The notes under the pieces were generated by a model. The model worked only from the letters and a program-made list of their open reading frames with translations, ran no database searches and was not told the DNA's origin. A stretch of 64,000 nucleotides of DNA from Glaciihabitans arcticus (GTDB lineage: Bacteria > Actinomycetota > Actinomycetes > Actinomycetales > Microbacteriaceae). The first letter of the stretch is position 1; each line of letters opens with the position of its first letter. This document shows, piece by piece, positions 1-8,318 of the stretch. The stretch spans positions 248,001 through 312,000 of the forward strand of contig NZ_SISG01000001.1 of assembly GCF_004310685.1 (NCBI RefSeq). Direction: 5' to 3'. Made by a program: the position numbers and the translations under genes.

Positions 1-168
1 CTTGCCGGGGAAGTGGCGGTAGAAGGTCGCGCGGGTGACCGCGGCCTCGGCGACGATGCGGTCGACGCCGACGGCGTGGATGCCCTCGCGGTAGAAAAGC
101 TCCGCAGCTGTGGATAACAGGCGCTCACGTGCCTGCGATGTGCGAGTTTGGGCGGAAGTTGTGGACAT
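1..168 (-). CDS. TetR-family transcriptional regulator, N-terminal part (cut by window edge)
   Basis: The first 56 codons of a TetR-type repressor; the rest lies beyond the left edge. From the ATG at 168 the protein begins MSTTSAQTRTSQARE and then shows the TetR helix-turn-helix signature (LFYREGIHAVGVDRI followed by VTRATFYRHFPGK). It is divergent from the hydrolase at 302, and the spacer holds two inverted repeats of the GAACGATC type, so it probably represses itself and the hydrolase. The ligand-binding domain is not in the window, so the inducer cannot be guessed. Confidence 0.9.
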   Translation of the reverse strand, partial: MSTTSAQTRTSQARERLLSTAAELFYREGIHAVGVDRIVAEAAVTRATFYRHFPGK

Positions 169-180
169 GTCCTAAATGAT

Positions 181-194
181 AGAACGATCTTTCT
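181..194. promoter_or_regulatory. Imperfect operator repeat, probable TetR site 1
   Basis: AGAACGATCTTTCT differs by one base from the perfect palindrome at 246-259 and lies 65 bp before it. It sits between the tetR start and the -35 of the hydrolase promoter, so a dimer bound here could block both divergent promoters. Confidence 0.6.
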
Positions 195-202
195 CTTTTT
201 GC

Positions 203-231
203 TTGACAACTTCGACAGCGCGGCGTAACTT
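203..231 (+). promoter_or_regulatory. Sigma-70-type promoter of the hydrolase gene
   Basis: TTGACA at 203-208 is separated by exactly 17 bp from TAACTT at 226-231. The perfect operator at 246-259 would overlap or closely follow the transcription start, a normal position for a repressor site. Confidence 0.6.
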
Positions 232-245
232 CTCAGGTAGCAGAA

Positions 246-259
246 AGAACGATCGTTCT
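246..259. promoter_or_regulatory. Perfect 14-bp palindrome, probable TetR site 2
   Basis: AGAACGATCGTTCT is its own reverse complement. With the related repeat at 181-194 it brackets the hydrolase promoter. TetR proteins usually bind palindromes of this size next to their own gene, so assignment to the adjacent regulator is a reasonable inference. Confidence 0.7.
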
Positions 260-301
260 CTCATTGGGGAGAGCGGCACTCCGATCAGAAGGATTGAAGA
301 A

Positions 302-1123
302 ATGACTATCGATTCCCCCAAGACCATCGTCCTGATCCACGGCCTGTGGATGACCCCCTCCAGCTGGGACACCTGGGCTGAGCGCTACCGCGCCGCCGGC
401 CACACCGTGGTTGTTCCGGGCTGGCCCGGCATCGATGACCGCACGGTTGCGGACATCCGCCGCGACCCGTCAGCCCTGAAGGGCATCGGCATCAAGCAGA
501 TCGTGGACAACTACGAGCGCATCATCCGCGCGCTGCCCGGCTTCGCCGAGGGGCAGAAGCCGATCATCATGGGCCACTCTTTCGGTGGCCTGATGACTCA
601 GATGCTCGCGGACCGCGGGCTGGGTTCCGCCTACGTCGGTGTCGCCCCCGGCCAGCCGGCCGGAATCACGACGCTGCCGTTCTCGACGCTCCGCACCGGT
701 TTCCCGATCCTGTCGAAGCCGTGGGCCAAGGGTGACGCGTCCCCGTTCTCGAAGGGACACTTCCACTACACGTTTGCGAATGACCTCGACCGCGACGCGT
801 CCGATGCGCTCTGGGAGCAGTCGGCGGTGAACTCGTACAACCGGGTCTTCTTCGAGGGTGTTGCGGGCGCCTTCAACGAGAAGGGCGGAGTCTCGCACGT
901 CGACTACGCCCGGGCTGACCGTGCTCCGCTGCTACTGATCGCGGGTGGCATTGACCACGTTGTGCCGCCGGCCATCGTGAACGCGATCGCCGCCAAGTAC
1001 ACCGGCCCGGCGGTCGTCTCGAAGAAGGAGTACGCGGGTCGCACCCACCGTCTGGTCAGCCAGGACGGCTGGGAGGAGATCGCCGACTACGCCCTCACCT
1101 GGGCTGTCAGCCACAGCAAGTAA
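302..1123 (+). CDS. Alpha/beta hydrolase
   Basis: A 273-residue cytoplasmic alpha/beta-fold hydrolase. It has the oxyanion-side IHGLWM motif near residue 14, the nucleophile elbow GHSFGG near residue 90, and a late Asp (GGIDHVVPP) and His (GRTHRL) that complete a Ser-Asp-His triad. The ATG at 302 is chosen over upstream in-frame codons because it follows an AGGATTGAAGA ribosome-binding region and begins with the family's usual short strand. No signal peptide. Divergent from the TetR gene, which probably controls it. Substrate unknown; esterase or carbon-carbon hydrolase activity is possible. Confidence 0.85.
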   Translation: MTIDSPKTIVLIHGLWMTPSSWDTWAERYRAAGHTVVVPGWPGIDDRTVADIRRDPSALKGIGIKQIVDNYERIIRALPGFAEGQKPIIMGHSFGGLMTQMLADRGLGSAYVGVAPGQPAGITTLPFSTLRTGFPILSKPWAKGDASPFSKGHFHYTFANDLDRDASDALWEQSAVNSYNRVFFEGVAGAFNEKGGVSHVDYARADRAPLLLIAGGIDHVVPPAIVNAIAAKYTGPAVVSKKEYAGRTHRLVSQDGWEEIADYALTWAVSHSK

Positions 1124-1213
1124 ACCCTCCGCGAAAGGCGCGGCACCCCTCGGGGCGCCGCGCCTTTGCTGTGCGCGCGCCGGGTGGCACCGGAACCAGA
1201 GCAGAATAGAACC

Positions 1214-2218
1214 ATGACCCTGAAACTCGGATACAAGGCATCGGCAGAGCAGTTCGACCCCCGCGAGTTGGTGGAGATCGCCGTCGCCGCCGAGGCGCAC
1301 GGCATGGAGAGCGTCGCCGTGAGCGACCACTTCCAGCCCTGGCGCCACGAGGGTGGCCACGCCCCGTTCTCGCTCGCGTGGATGGCAGCGGTGGGGGAGC
1401 GGACATCCACCATCACAATCGGCACCTCGGTCATGACCCCGACGTTCCGGTACAACCCGGCCGTCATCGCCCAGGCCTTCGCGACGATGGGCGTGCTGTA
1501 CCCGGAGCGCATCTTCCTCGGTGTCGGCACCGGCGAGGCCCTCAACGAGATCGCGACCGGTTGGAAGGGGGAGTGGCCGGAATTCAAGGAGCGGATCGGG
1601 CGTCTGCGCGAATCCATCGAACTGATGCGTCTGCTCTGGACCGAGGACCGCGTCAGCTACGAGGGCGAGTACTACCAGACCGTCGACGCCAACATCTACG
1701 ACCGTCCCGAGAAGCCGGTGCCGATCTACGTCGCGGCGGGCGGCCCGCAGGTCGCGCGCTTCGCCGGTCGCGTCGGGGATGGGTTCATCTGCACGTCGGG
1801 CAAGGGAATGGAGCTCTACACCGAGGCGCTGCTGCCGGGTGTGAAGGAGGGGGCCGAGAAGGCCGGCAAGTCATTCGACGACATCGACCGCATGATCGAG
1901 ATCAAGCTCTCCTACGAGACCACCGAGGAGGTCGCCCTGGAGAACACTCGCTTCTGGGCGCCCCTCGCGCTCAGCAAGGAGCAGAAGCACGACATCACCG
2001 ACCCGATCGAGATGGAGAAGGCCGCGGATGCGCTGCCCATCGAACAGATCGCGTCACGATTCATCGTGGGCACCGATCCAGACGCCGTTGTGGCGCAGAT
2101 CAAGCAGTACACGGACGCCGGTCTCAACCACCTCGTGTTCCACGCCCCGGGTGCAGACCAGCGCCGCTTCCTCGAGCTGTTCGAGAAGGATCTGGCGCCG
2201 AGGCTGCGCGCGCTGTAA
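1214..2218 (+). CDS. fgd: F420-dependent glucose-6-phosphate dehydrogenase
   Basis: Oxidises glucose-6-phosphate to 6-phosphogluconolactone while reducing coenzyme F420, supplying F420H2 to the cell's F420-dependent reductases. The 334-residue translation matches mycobacterial Fgd1 almost segment by segment: [81 protein letters not shown] and [13 protein letters not shown]. The His of SDHFQPW and the Glu of GTGEALNE are the expected active-site residues. The ATG at 1214 has a -10-like CAGAAT at 1202-1207, six bases before it, so the mRNA may be leaderless. A terminator follows at 2318. Confidence 0.95.
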   Translation: MTLKLGYKASAEQFDPRELVEIAVAAEAHGMESVAVSDHFQPWRHEGGHAPFSLAWMAAVGERTSTITIGTSVMTPTFRYNPAVIAQAFATMGVLYPERIFLGVGTGEALNEIATGWKGEWPEFKERIGRLRESIELMRLLWTEDRVSYEGEYYQTVDANIYDRPEKPVPIYVAAGGPQVARFAGRVGDGFICTSGKGMELYTEALLPGVKEGAEKAGKSFDDIDRMIEIKLSYETTEEVALENTRFWAPLALSKEQKHDITDPIEMEKAADALPIEQIASRFIVGTDPDAVVAQIKQYTDAGLNHLVFHAPGADQRRFLELFEKDLAPRLRAL

Positions 2219-2317
2219 CCCGACCACGTCCGAGGTGCCTGAAAACGCTGTCTGTCCACTCGAAGAGACAGCGCTTTCGGGCAACTCGGCGAAGCGCAGC
2301 GTCATCCAGAACAGGCG

Positions 2318-2363
2318 GAAGGCCGCCGCCCAGGCGAACCTCGGCGACGGCCTTCTTTGTTGT
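2318..2363 (+). terminator. Rho-independent terminator after fgd
   Basis: GAAGGCCGCCG (2318-2328) pairs with CGACGGCCTTC (2345-2355), an 11-bp stem with one mismatch or wobble, followed by TTTGTTGTT. The stretch between 2219 and 2317 holds nothing else I recognise. Confidence 0.7.
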
Positions 2364-2383
2364 TACTGACGAACCGGCTGACA

Positions 2384-2638
2384 TCAGAATTGCCGGGGCA
2401 GCAGCAGCTGCATGCGCGCAGCCGCGGCTTCGCGCTCCACACGGGCGAGACGCTGCTCGTGCAGGAGTGCCAGGCGTTCGCGGGATTCGATGGAACGGGT
2501 CCGGCGGCTCCACGTGATCAGGGCCAGGCCGACGTGCAGGGCTACTCGGTCGAGCAGGCCGACGCGGCTGACGGAATGGACGGTGGTCTCCTGTTGGGGA
2601 GGGTGCTGCAGTCGACGAGTCGACGTGGTTGTACTCAT
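2384..2638 (-). CDS. Small hypothetical protein with central hydrophobic helix
   Basis: An 84-residue protein. It has a Ser/Thr-rich start (MSTTTSTRR), a central amphipathic to hydrophobic stretch (VGLLDRVALHVGLALITW) and a charged C-terminal helix with RERLALLHEQRLARVERE. This layout is common among small unnamed actinobacterial proteins. An AAAGGATC ribosome-binding region precedes the ATG at 2638. It converges on fgd and has no partner gene. Function unknown; peripheral membrane association is possible. Confidence 0.65.
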   Translation of the reverse strand: MSTTTSTRRLQHPPQQETTVHSVSRVGLLDRVALHVGLALITWSRRTRSIESRERLALLHEQRLARVEREAAAARMQLLLPRQF

Positions 2639-2994
2639 GAGAGGTGATCCTTTGGAACTGTCGCGAGCGCGACGGAGGAGCCGCTGTGCGTGTCAGCACG
2701 GCGCGGCAAAAGGGGTGCGGCGAACTACCTGGAGGTCACCGCAAGAGGGTGGTTGACCAGACGCGCGACTGCTGAGAGTCGTGCTGGTCGGGCTTCGAGA
2801 GCGTCACCACCGCAGAAATCGGGTGGCGGAATCCGTCAGCCGATTAGGCGGTGAGTGCGCGGTCGAAGCCGGCAGAAACTGGGAGAATTCCCGTCTTGAA
2901 AATAAACATTCGCCGACTCCTTTCTGTTCAATGGCGCGAGCAAAACCATAGCGCGAGCTCCGCGCGGGGCGCAAGCATCCCGGGCGTGTCGCGC
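2639..2994. other. Non-coding stretch before the methyltransferase
   Basis: About 350 bases without a convincing gene. The left part must hold the promoter of the small minus-strand gene. Around 2890-2935 there is a short AT-rich island (AAAATAAACATTC) unlike the flanks. Open frames crossing it on either strand have no recognisable start region or homology and look like antisense artefacts. Confidence 0.4.
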
Positions 2995-3006
2995 AAGAAT
3001 GTAACC

Positions 3007-3033
3007 ATGACGAGACCTCTGGTGCGAGCGTGA
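3007..3033 (+). CDS. Eight-codon upstream ORF coupled to the methyltransferase
   Basis: ATG at 3007 opens an eight-codon frame (MTRPLVRA) whose TGA at 3031-3033 overlaps the GTG start at 3030. A -10-like AAGAAT (2995-3000) ends six bases before the ATG, the same geometry seen at other probable leaderless starts here. Ribosomes ending this ORF could restart directly on the methyltransferase. It could also be chance, since eight codons carry little statistical weight. Confidence 0.35.
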   Translation: MTRPLVRA

Positions 3034-3743
3034 GCTGGTCGCAACTCGCCACGGAGTGGGCGGAGCTCTGGGGCGAGCTGGGCCGACCCGCGTGGGCTGC
3101 GGTGGCGGAGAGCACGGGCATCCGAAGCGGTTCGCGGGTTCTGGATGTCGGTTGCGGCAGCGGCGAGTTCCTCGCGTACGCGGCGTCCCTCGGCGCGACG
3201 GTCGCCGGTGTCGACCCGGCAGAGGGCATGGTCGATCTTGCTCGCACGCGTGTGACCAACGTCGAGCTCGGGGACTTCGGCTCGCTGCCTGCCGGCCCGT
3301 TCGATGTGGTGACCGCTTTCAACGCACTGCAGTTCGCCGATGACACGGATGACGCCCTGGCCGCGCTCGTCGCCGTGACCGCCCCGGCTGGCTTCGTCGC
3401 CATCGTGAACTGGGCGGAGCGTGAACTCAACGACCTCGACGTGCTGGAGCGGTCCGTGGATGAGGGGGAGCCGTCGCCCGACGGTGACCTGCGGTTGCCG
3501 GGCGGGCTCGAGCAACTGCTCGCGGACGGTGGGCTGGAGCTCGTGGCATCCGGAGCCGTCGCGGTGCCGTGGGTGCTCGCGAGCGACGACGATCTCGTGC
3601 GGGGTGTGCTGCTGGGCGAGGATGCGTCGGTGCAACGCGAGCTCGGGCCGACGGTGCTCGCGGCGGCGGCGCCCTTCCGGCAGGGTGACGGCTACCGGTT
3701 GCTCAATCACTTTCGCTACGCGATCGGCACTGTTGTGGAGTAA
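3030..3743 (+). CDS. Class I SAM-dependent methyltransferase
   Basis: A 237-residue cytosolic methyltransferase. Motif I is LDVGCGSGEFL near residue 38, motif II is the Asp of AGVDPAEGM, and the post-II region FDVVTAFNALQFADD matches the UbiE/Methyltransf_11 type. No further domain is seen. The GTG at 3030 is used because the next in-frame upstream codons have no ribosome-binding site and an eight-codon upstream ORF overlaps it. The neighbours do not indicate a substrate. Confidence 0.85.
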   Translation: MSWSQLATEWAELWGELGRPAWAAVAESTGIRSGSRVLDVGCGSGEFLAYAASLGATVAGVDPAEGMVDLARTRVTNVELGDFGSLPAGPFDVVTAFNALQFADDTDDALAALVAVTAPAGFVAIVNWAERELNDLDVLERSVDEGEPSPDGDLRLPGGLEQLLADGGLELVASGAVAVPWVLASDDDLVRGVLLGEDASVQRELGPTVLAAAAPFRQGDGYRLLNHFRYAIGTVVE

Positions 3744-3781
3744 CCCTCGACTGGCAGCTTCGAGTTGCCTATGCTGTGGCC

Positions 3782-4150
3782 ATGATCTATCTGCTGGGAT
3801 CCGTCGGGACGCTCGCCCTTCTCATCTTCGCGCTAGCCGACATCATCTCGGGGCACGGCGACCACATCAAAAACCTTGACAAGATGACGTGGATCTTCAT
3901 CGTGATCCTCGTGCCGCTCGTCGGTGCGATCCTCTGGTTCCTGGTCGGTCGCGAGTGGGGTAATACCGCTGAGAACCTCGGCTCCTTCGGCGATTCCCGT
4001 CGCGCGGAGGCCGTCGGTTTCGGAGCACCTTCGTCCACTGAGGACGAGCTCGCCGCCCTGGAGCGCGAGATTGCGTTCCATGAGAACCAGGACCGCATCC
4101 GTCGGCTCGAGGCCGAGCTCAAGGCCAAGGGCCAGACCGCCAGCGAGTAG
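3782..4150 (+). CDS. PLDc_N domain membrane protein
   Basis: A 122-residue protein with two N-terminal membrane helices (IYLLGSVGTLALLIFALADII and WIFIVILVPLVGAILWFLV) around HIKNLDKMTW, ending in GREWG. This is the phospholipase D-nuclease N-terminal (PLDc_N) pattern of short actinobacterial proteins. The C-terminal half is soluble, acidic and coiled-coil-like (DELAALEREIAFHENQDRIR). The ATG at 3782 is preferred over the GTG at 3776 because TATGCT (3770-3775) ends exactly six bases before it. The domain name says nothing about catalysis; no PLD active site is present. Confidence 0.8.
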   Translation: MIYLLGSVGTLALLIFALADIISGHGDHIKNLDKMTWIFIVILVPLVGAILWFLVGREWGNTAENLGSFGDSRRAEAVGFGAPSSTEDELAALEREIAFHENQDRIRRLEAELKAKGQTASE

Positions 4151-4186
4151 GACCGGCGCGCGCCTATAAAGCGCGAGAATAGACCC

Positions 4187-5185
4187 ATGGCCACCCCACC
4201 CCACATCGGCTACGCCGCGATGCTTGAGCGGTTTCATCCCACCGAGGCGATCGCTTTGGCGCAGGAGGCCGAGAAGCACGGCTTCACCGGGGTGATGGCT
4301 GCGGACCACTTCCAGCCGTGGGTGCCCGCGCAGGGCCAGGCCAGTTTTGTGTGGAACGTGCTCGGCGCCCTCGGGCAGGTCACGACCGGCGACCTGGGCA
4401 CCGGAGTGACGGCACCGACGTTCCGCTGGCACCCGGCGATGGTGGCGCAGGCCTCCGCGACGCTCGCCGCCATGTACCCGGGCCGGCACTGGCTGGGGCT
4501 GGGCAGTGGCGAGGCCATCAACGAGCACATCACCGGGCAGTACTGGCCGGAGGCTCCCGAGCGCATCAACCGCATGTTCGAGGCGGTCGACGTGATCAAG
4601 AAGCTGTTCGTGTCGGGACTCACCCAGCGTGACGTGAAGCACGACGGCCAGTTCTACAAACTCGAATCGACCCGGCTCTGGACGATGCCCGCCGTCGCCC
4701 CCGAGATCCTCGTCGCGACCGCCGGACCGGTCACCGCCAAGCGCGCCGGCCGCACCGTCGACGGGCTCATCACCGAGGCCGCTCCGGTCGAGAAGCTCGC
4801 GAGCCTGCTGCAGCGCTTTCACGAGGGCGCGCGCGAGGTCGGCCGTGAGACCGGAACGAAGGTGCTGCGCGTGCACCTCTCCTGGGCGCCCACCGATGAA
4901 GAGGCGATGCGCAACGCCATGACCGAGTGGCCGAACGGCGGCATGCGCTTCGGCAAGAGCGACATCCGCTCGCCGTGGGAGCTCGAACAGATCGCCCGCA
5001 TGGTGAAGCCCAGCGATTTCGAGGGCGGGATGCTCGTCAGCTCCGATCCCGACGCGCATCGTGCTCACATCCAGCGTTTCCTCGACCTGGGCTTCGACCG
5101 GGTCTACCTGCACAATGTCGGCCGCAACCAGCGCGAGTGGCTCGAGGTCTTCGGCCGCGACGTACTGCCGAAGCTGGTGAAGTAG
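4187..5185 (+). CDS. LLM-class F420-dependent oxidoreductase (G6PD-like family)
   Basis: A 332-residue luciferase-like TIM-barrel enzyme related to Fgd. It has MAADHFQPWVPAQGQ, GTGVTAPTFRWHPAMVAQA and GLGSGEAINEHITG, so the active-site His and Glu of Fgd are kept, but the phosphate-binding region differs from fgd at 1214. The substrate is therefore probably not glucose-6-phosphate. It is the first gene before cofE: its TAG is followed immediately by the cofE ATG, which implies co-transcription with F420 maturation. GAGAAT (4175-4180) ends six bases before the ATG, which suggests a leaderless start. Confidence 0.85.
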   Translation: MATPPHIGYAAMLERFHPTEAIALAQEAEKHGFTGVMAADHFQPWVPAQGQASFVWNVLGALGQVTTGDLGTGVTAPTFRWHPAMVAQASATLAAMYPGRHWLGLGSGEAINEHITGQYWPEAPERINRMFEAVDVIKKLFVSGLTQRDVKHDGQFYKLESTRLWTMPAVAPEILVATAGPVTAKRAGRTVDGLITEAAPVEKLASLLQRFHEGAREVGRETGTKVLRVHLSWAPTDEEAMRNAMTEWPNGGMRFGKSDIRSPWELEQIARMVKPSDFEGGMLVSSDPDAHRAHIQRFLDLGFDRVYLHNVGRNQREWLEVFGRDVLPKLVK

Positions 5186-5956
5186 ATGCTGGTCTTCCCG
5201 GTCGCCGGGCTGCCCGAGTTCGCCACCGGCGACGACCTGCCGACGATCCTCGGCGAGGCGGTCGGGTCGATCCTCGAAGACGGGGACATCCTCGCCGTGA
5301 CCTCCAAGATCGTGAGCAAGGCGGAGGGACGCGTCATCCTCGCCGCGGATCGCGAGGACGCGATCACGAGCCAGACCGTGCGCCTCGTGGCCACCCGTGG
5401 CAACACCCGCATCGTCGAGAACCCGCTCGGGCTGGTGCTGGCCGCGGCCGGCGTCGACGCGAGCAACACCCCCGAGGGCACCGTGCTGCTGCTGCCCGAG
5501 GACCCGGACGCGTCTGCGCGGGCGATCGCCGCAGCGCTGCGAAGCACCCACGGCGTGCGGGTCGGGGTCGTCATCACCGACACACTCGGGCGACCCTGGC
5601 GCACCGGACAGACCGATGTCGCGATCGGGGCGGCGGGCATCCGGGTCGTCGACGATCTGCGCGGCACGACCGACGCCGCAGGCCGACCGCTTGAGGCGAC
5701 CATCACGGCCGTCGCCGACGAGATCGCCGCCGCCGCGGACCTCGTCAAGGGCAAGGCGAGTGGCATGCCGGTCGCCGTGGTGCGCGGGCTCGGTCACCTC
5801 GTCGCCGAACTGGATGCCCCGGGCGCCCGCTCCCTCGTGCGCGACTCCAGCGAGGACATGTTCCGCCTGGGGTCTGCCGAGGCCTACGCGGAGGGATACG
5901 CCGCCGGTCTCGAAGCGGCCCGGCTGGAAGCTGCCCGCAAAGAGGCCGAAATCTGA
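5186..5956 (+). CDS. cofE: Coenzyme F420-0:L-glutamate ligase, single-domain CofE
   Basis: Adds L-glutamate residues to F420-0 with GTP, the last step of F420 synthesis. Family features are [51 protein letters not shown] and [14 protein letters not shown]. The protein is 256 residues and ends with a short helical tail ([14 protein letters not shown]). Mycobacterial FbiB is about 450 residues because a nitroreductase-like FMN domain is fused to CofE; that domain is absent here and I see no separate copy nearby. The ATG touches the stop codon of the LLM gene. Confidence 0.93.
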   Translation: MLVFPVAGLPEFATGDDLPTILGEAVGSILEDGDILAVTSKIVSKAEGRVILAADREDAITSQTVRLVATRGNTRIVENPLGLVLAAAGVDASNTPEGTVLLLPEDPDASARAIAAALRSTHGVRVGVVITDTLGRPWRTGQTDVAIGAAGIRVVDDLRGTTDAAGRPLEATITAVADEIAAAADLVKGKASGMPVAVVRGLGHLVAELDAPGARSLVRDSSEDMFRLGSAEAYAEGYAAGLEAARLEAARKEAEI

Positions 5957-5979
5957 CGACGGTATGGCAGAGTGGCGAG

Positions 5980-6966
5980 GTGACCTCAGCAATGCCACTC
6001 GAGCAGTTCCAGGCCGCAAGCCACGGCATCGTCGAATCGATTGAGACGGTGATCGACGGCAAGCGCAGCGCCGTCGTCATGGCGCTCACCGTTCTGCTCG
6101 CGGAGGGCCACCTTCTCATCGAGGATGTGCCCGGCGTCGGCAAAACGATGCTCGCGAGGGCGCTGGCGCAGAGCGTGGGATCCTCCGTGACCCGCATCCA
6201 GTTCACACCGGACCTGCTGCCCGCCGACATCACGGGCGTCTCCGTGTACAACCAGGCCGAGCGCGAGTTCGAGTTCAAGCCCGGGCCGATCTTCGCCAAC
6301 ATCGTCATCGGTGACGAGATCAACCGCGCGAGCCCGAAGACGCAGTCCGCCCTGCTCGAGAGCATGGAGGAGCGCCAGGTCACCGTCGACGCGCACACGT
6401 ACCCGCTCTCCACCCCGTTCACCGTGGTGGCCACCCAGAACCCGATCGAGATGGAGGGCACCTACGCCCTCCCCGAGGCGCAGCGCGACCGTTTTATGGT
6501 GCGCATGTCGATGGGCTACCCCGACGCCGAAGCCGAGATGAAGATGCTGCGGGATAGGGCAACGGCCCGCCCCCTCGACGCGGTCACCGCCGTCGTCAGC
6601 AACGAAGAACTCATCTCCATGATCGCAACGGCCAACAACGTGCACGCCAGCCGGTCGGCCGAGCAGTACGCGGTGTCGATCGCGCACGCGACCCGCAACC
6701 ACCCGGGCCTGCGCCTGGGCGCGAGCCCCCGCGCAACCCTGCAGCTCATGCGAGCCGCCAAGGCCCGTGCAGCTCTCGACGGCCGCGCGTTTGTTCTGCC
6801 CGACGACATCGACGCGCTCGCCATCCCCGTGTTCGCACACCGCCTGATCCCGGCGAGCCGCTCCTCGAGCGGCGGCGGCATCGGCGTCGCGACGAGCATC
6901 CCGGACATCATCTCCCGCATCGTCGCCGAGACCCCCGTTCCGCTGGAGCCGGCCACCGGGGCCTGA
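5980..6966 (+). CDS. MoxR-family AAA+ ATPase
   Basis: A 328-residue AAA+ ATPase of the MoxR type, thought to act as a chaperone that assembles or activates partner proteins. Walker A is DVPGVGKTMLARAL, Walker B is IGDEINRASPKTQSALLE, and sensor 1 lies in ATQNPIEMEGTYALPEAQ. The GTG at 5980 has CAGAGT ending six bases upstream; ATG at 5992 is the alternative. It forms a tight cassette with DUF58 and the transglutaminase-like protein, the usual MoxR-DUF58-TgpA arrangement. Confidence 0.9.
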   Translation: MTSAMPLEQFQAASHGIVESIETVIDGKRSAVVMALTVLLAEGHLLIEDVPGVGKTMLARALAQSVGSSVTRIQFTPDLLPADITGVSVYNQAEREFEFKPGPIFANIVIGDEINRASPKTQSALLESMEERQVTVDAHTYPLSTPFTVVATQNPIEMEGTYALPEAQRDRFMVRMSMGYPDAEAEMKMLRDRATARPLDAVTAVVSNEELISMIATANNVHASRSAEQYAVSIAHATRNHPGLRLGASPRATLQLMRAAKARAALDGRAFVLPDDIDALAIPVFAHRLIPASRSSSGGGIGVATSIPDIISRIVAETPVPLEPATGA

Positions 6967-6971
6967 CGGCA

Positions 6972-8318
6972 ATGGCCAGTTCGAAGAAGGCGGCGACCCG
7001 CACCGCGACCGGGAAGACGACGCTCACCGTGCGCGGCCGCCTGTTCGTCGCGGCGTCGATCGGATTCCTCGTCGCGGCCTTCGCCCTCGGCAACACGGTG
7101 CTGCTGCTCGCGTCGTTCCTTACCGCGACCCTCGTGATCATCGGGCGGCTGCTGATGCGCGCGCGCACCCTCGAGCTCGACGCGGTGCGCACCTTCAACC
7201 CGCCGAACGTCGCGGTCGGCGACACGACCCGCGCGACGCTCGTCATCACCAACCGGGCCAGGTCGAAGAGTGCGACGGCCCGCTGGCAGGACGGCATTCC
7301 GTGGGGCAAGCGACGCACCGAGATGCGCGTGCTGCCCGCGCTGACCGCCCACACCGGGCGCTACGCCAACTCCGGCACCTCGGCCCGTTTCAGTTACGAG
7401 CTCACGCCGCCCCGCCGCGGTGTCTTCGAGATCGGGCCGCTGAGCGTGGTGACGGGTGATCCGTTCGGGCTCGTGGTCGGAACCGTCTCCCTCGCGGGAA
7501 CCCACTCGCTCTTTGTGACCCCACCCGTTGTCGACCTGTCGGGCAACGGGATGCCGCTCGAGGCGGGAGACGGGTCATCCCGCGTCATCCAGCGGTCGAC
7601 GAGCGGCAGCGATGACGACCTGATGACCCGCGAGTACCGCCGCGGCGACGCCCTGCGCCGCGTGCACTGGCGCGCTTCGGCCCGCTACGGTGAGCTCATG
7701 GTGCGGCAGGAAGAACAGCGCAGCCGGCCCGAGGTGCGCCTGCTGTTCGACACCCGCGGTGACGGATATCGCGACGTGTCCACCGATGCGCCCAACCGCA
7801 GCAGCCCGCAGATCGAGAGCGAGTCGTTCGAGTGGGTGGTGCGACTCGTCGCATCGCTCGGCGTGCACCTCGAGGCATCCGGATTCTCGGTTGCGACCAT
7901 CGAATCGGGCGGCCAGCAGGTCTCGTCGCCGGCCGTCTCGTTCCGTGGCAGCACGGCGACCGGGGATCACTCGAGCGCGGCCTTCCTCGAGAGCCTCGCG
8001 GGTGTGCGGCTCGTGCGCGACGACTTCGACGGCTTCGACCACTACCAGCCCGACACCGCTGCCCCCGTGTTCGCCGTGCTCTGCCAGCCGAGCGACGCGA
8101 CCATCGACTGGGCGATCGCCCACCGCCGAGCGTTCGAGCCGGGCATCGCCGTGATCCTGCAGACAGGTCTGCCGATGATGCGCGACCTGCTCAACCCCGA
8201 GGCGCTCAGCACGCGGGCGCAGTTCGAGGCGGCGGGCTGGCAGTGCATCGAGGCCGAACCGAACTCCTCTGCGGCCGACGTCTGGGCAGAGCTCACGGCG
8301 GTGCACGATGGCCGCTGA
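6972..8318 (+). CDS. DUF58 domain membrane protein
   Basis: A 448-residue protein with two adjacent N-terminal membrane helices (about residues 18-60: LFVAASIGFLVAAFALG, TVLLLASFLTATLVIIG) and a cytoplasmic or surface part. The DUF58 core is SGSDDDLMTREYRRGDALRR followed by HWRASARYGELMVRQ. DUF58 proteins are the usual partners of MoxR ATPases and have a von Willebrand A-like region. The ATG lies five bases after the moxR stop, and the 3' end overlaps the next gene by 11 bp. Confidence 0.88.
   Translation: MASSKKAATRTATGKTTLTVRGRLFVAASIGFLVAAFALGNTVLLLASFLTATLVIIGRLLMRARTLELDAVRTFNPPNVAVGDTTRATLVITNRARSKSATARWQDGIPWGKRRTEMRVLPALTAHTGRYANSGTSARFSYELTPPRRGVFEIGPLSVVTGDPFGLVVGTVSLAGTHSLFVTPPVVDLSGNGMPLEAGDGSSRVIQRSTSGSDDDLMTREYRRGDALRRVHWRASARYGELMVRQEEQRSRPEVRLLFDTRGDGYRDVSTDAPNRSSPQIESESFEWVVRLVASLGVHLEASGFSVATIESGGQQVSSPAVSFRGSTATGDHSSAAFLESLAGVRLVRDDFDGFDHYQPDTAAPVFAVLCQPSDATIDWAIAHRRAFEPGIAVILQTGLPMMRDLLNPEALSTRAQFEAAGWQCIEAEPNSSAADVWAELTAVHDGR

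Noticed and set aside
3776-3778. GTG at 3776 as start of the PLDc_N gene
   Set aside because: The -10-like TATGCT has the standard six-base distance to the ATG at 3782, and no ribosome-binding site favours the GTG.
3833-6019. Minus-strand open frame of about 730 codons opposite the LLM and cofE genes
   Set aside because: It is antisense to two clear families. Its Arg/Asp/His-rich composition is what the complement of high-GC codon usage gives, and it shows no domain.
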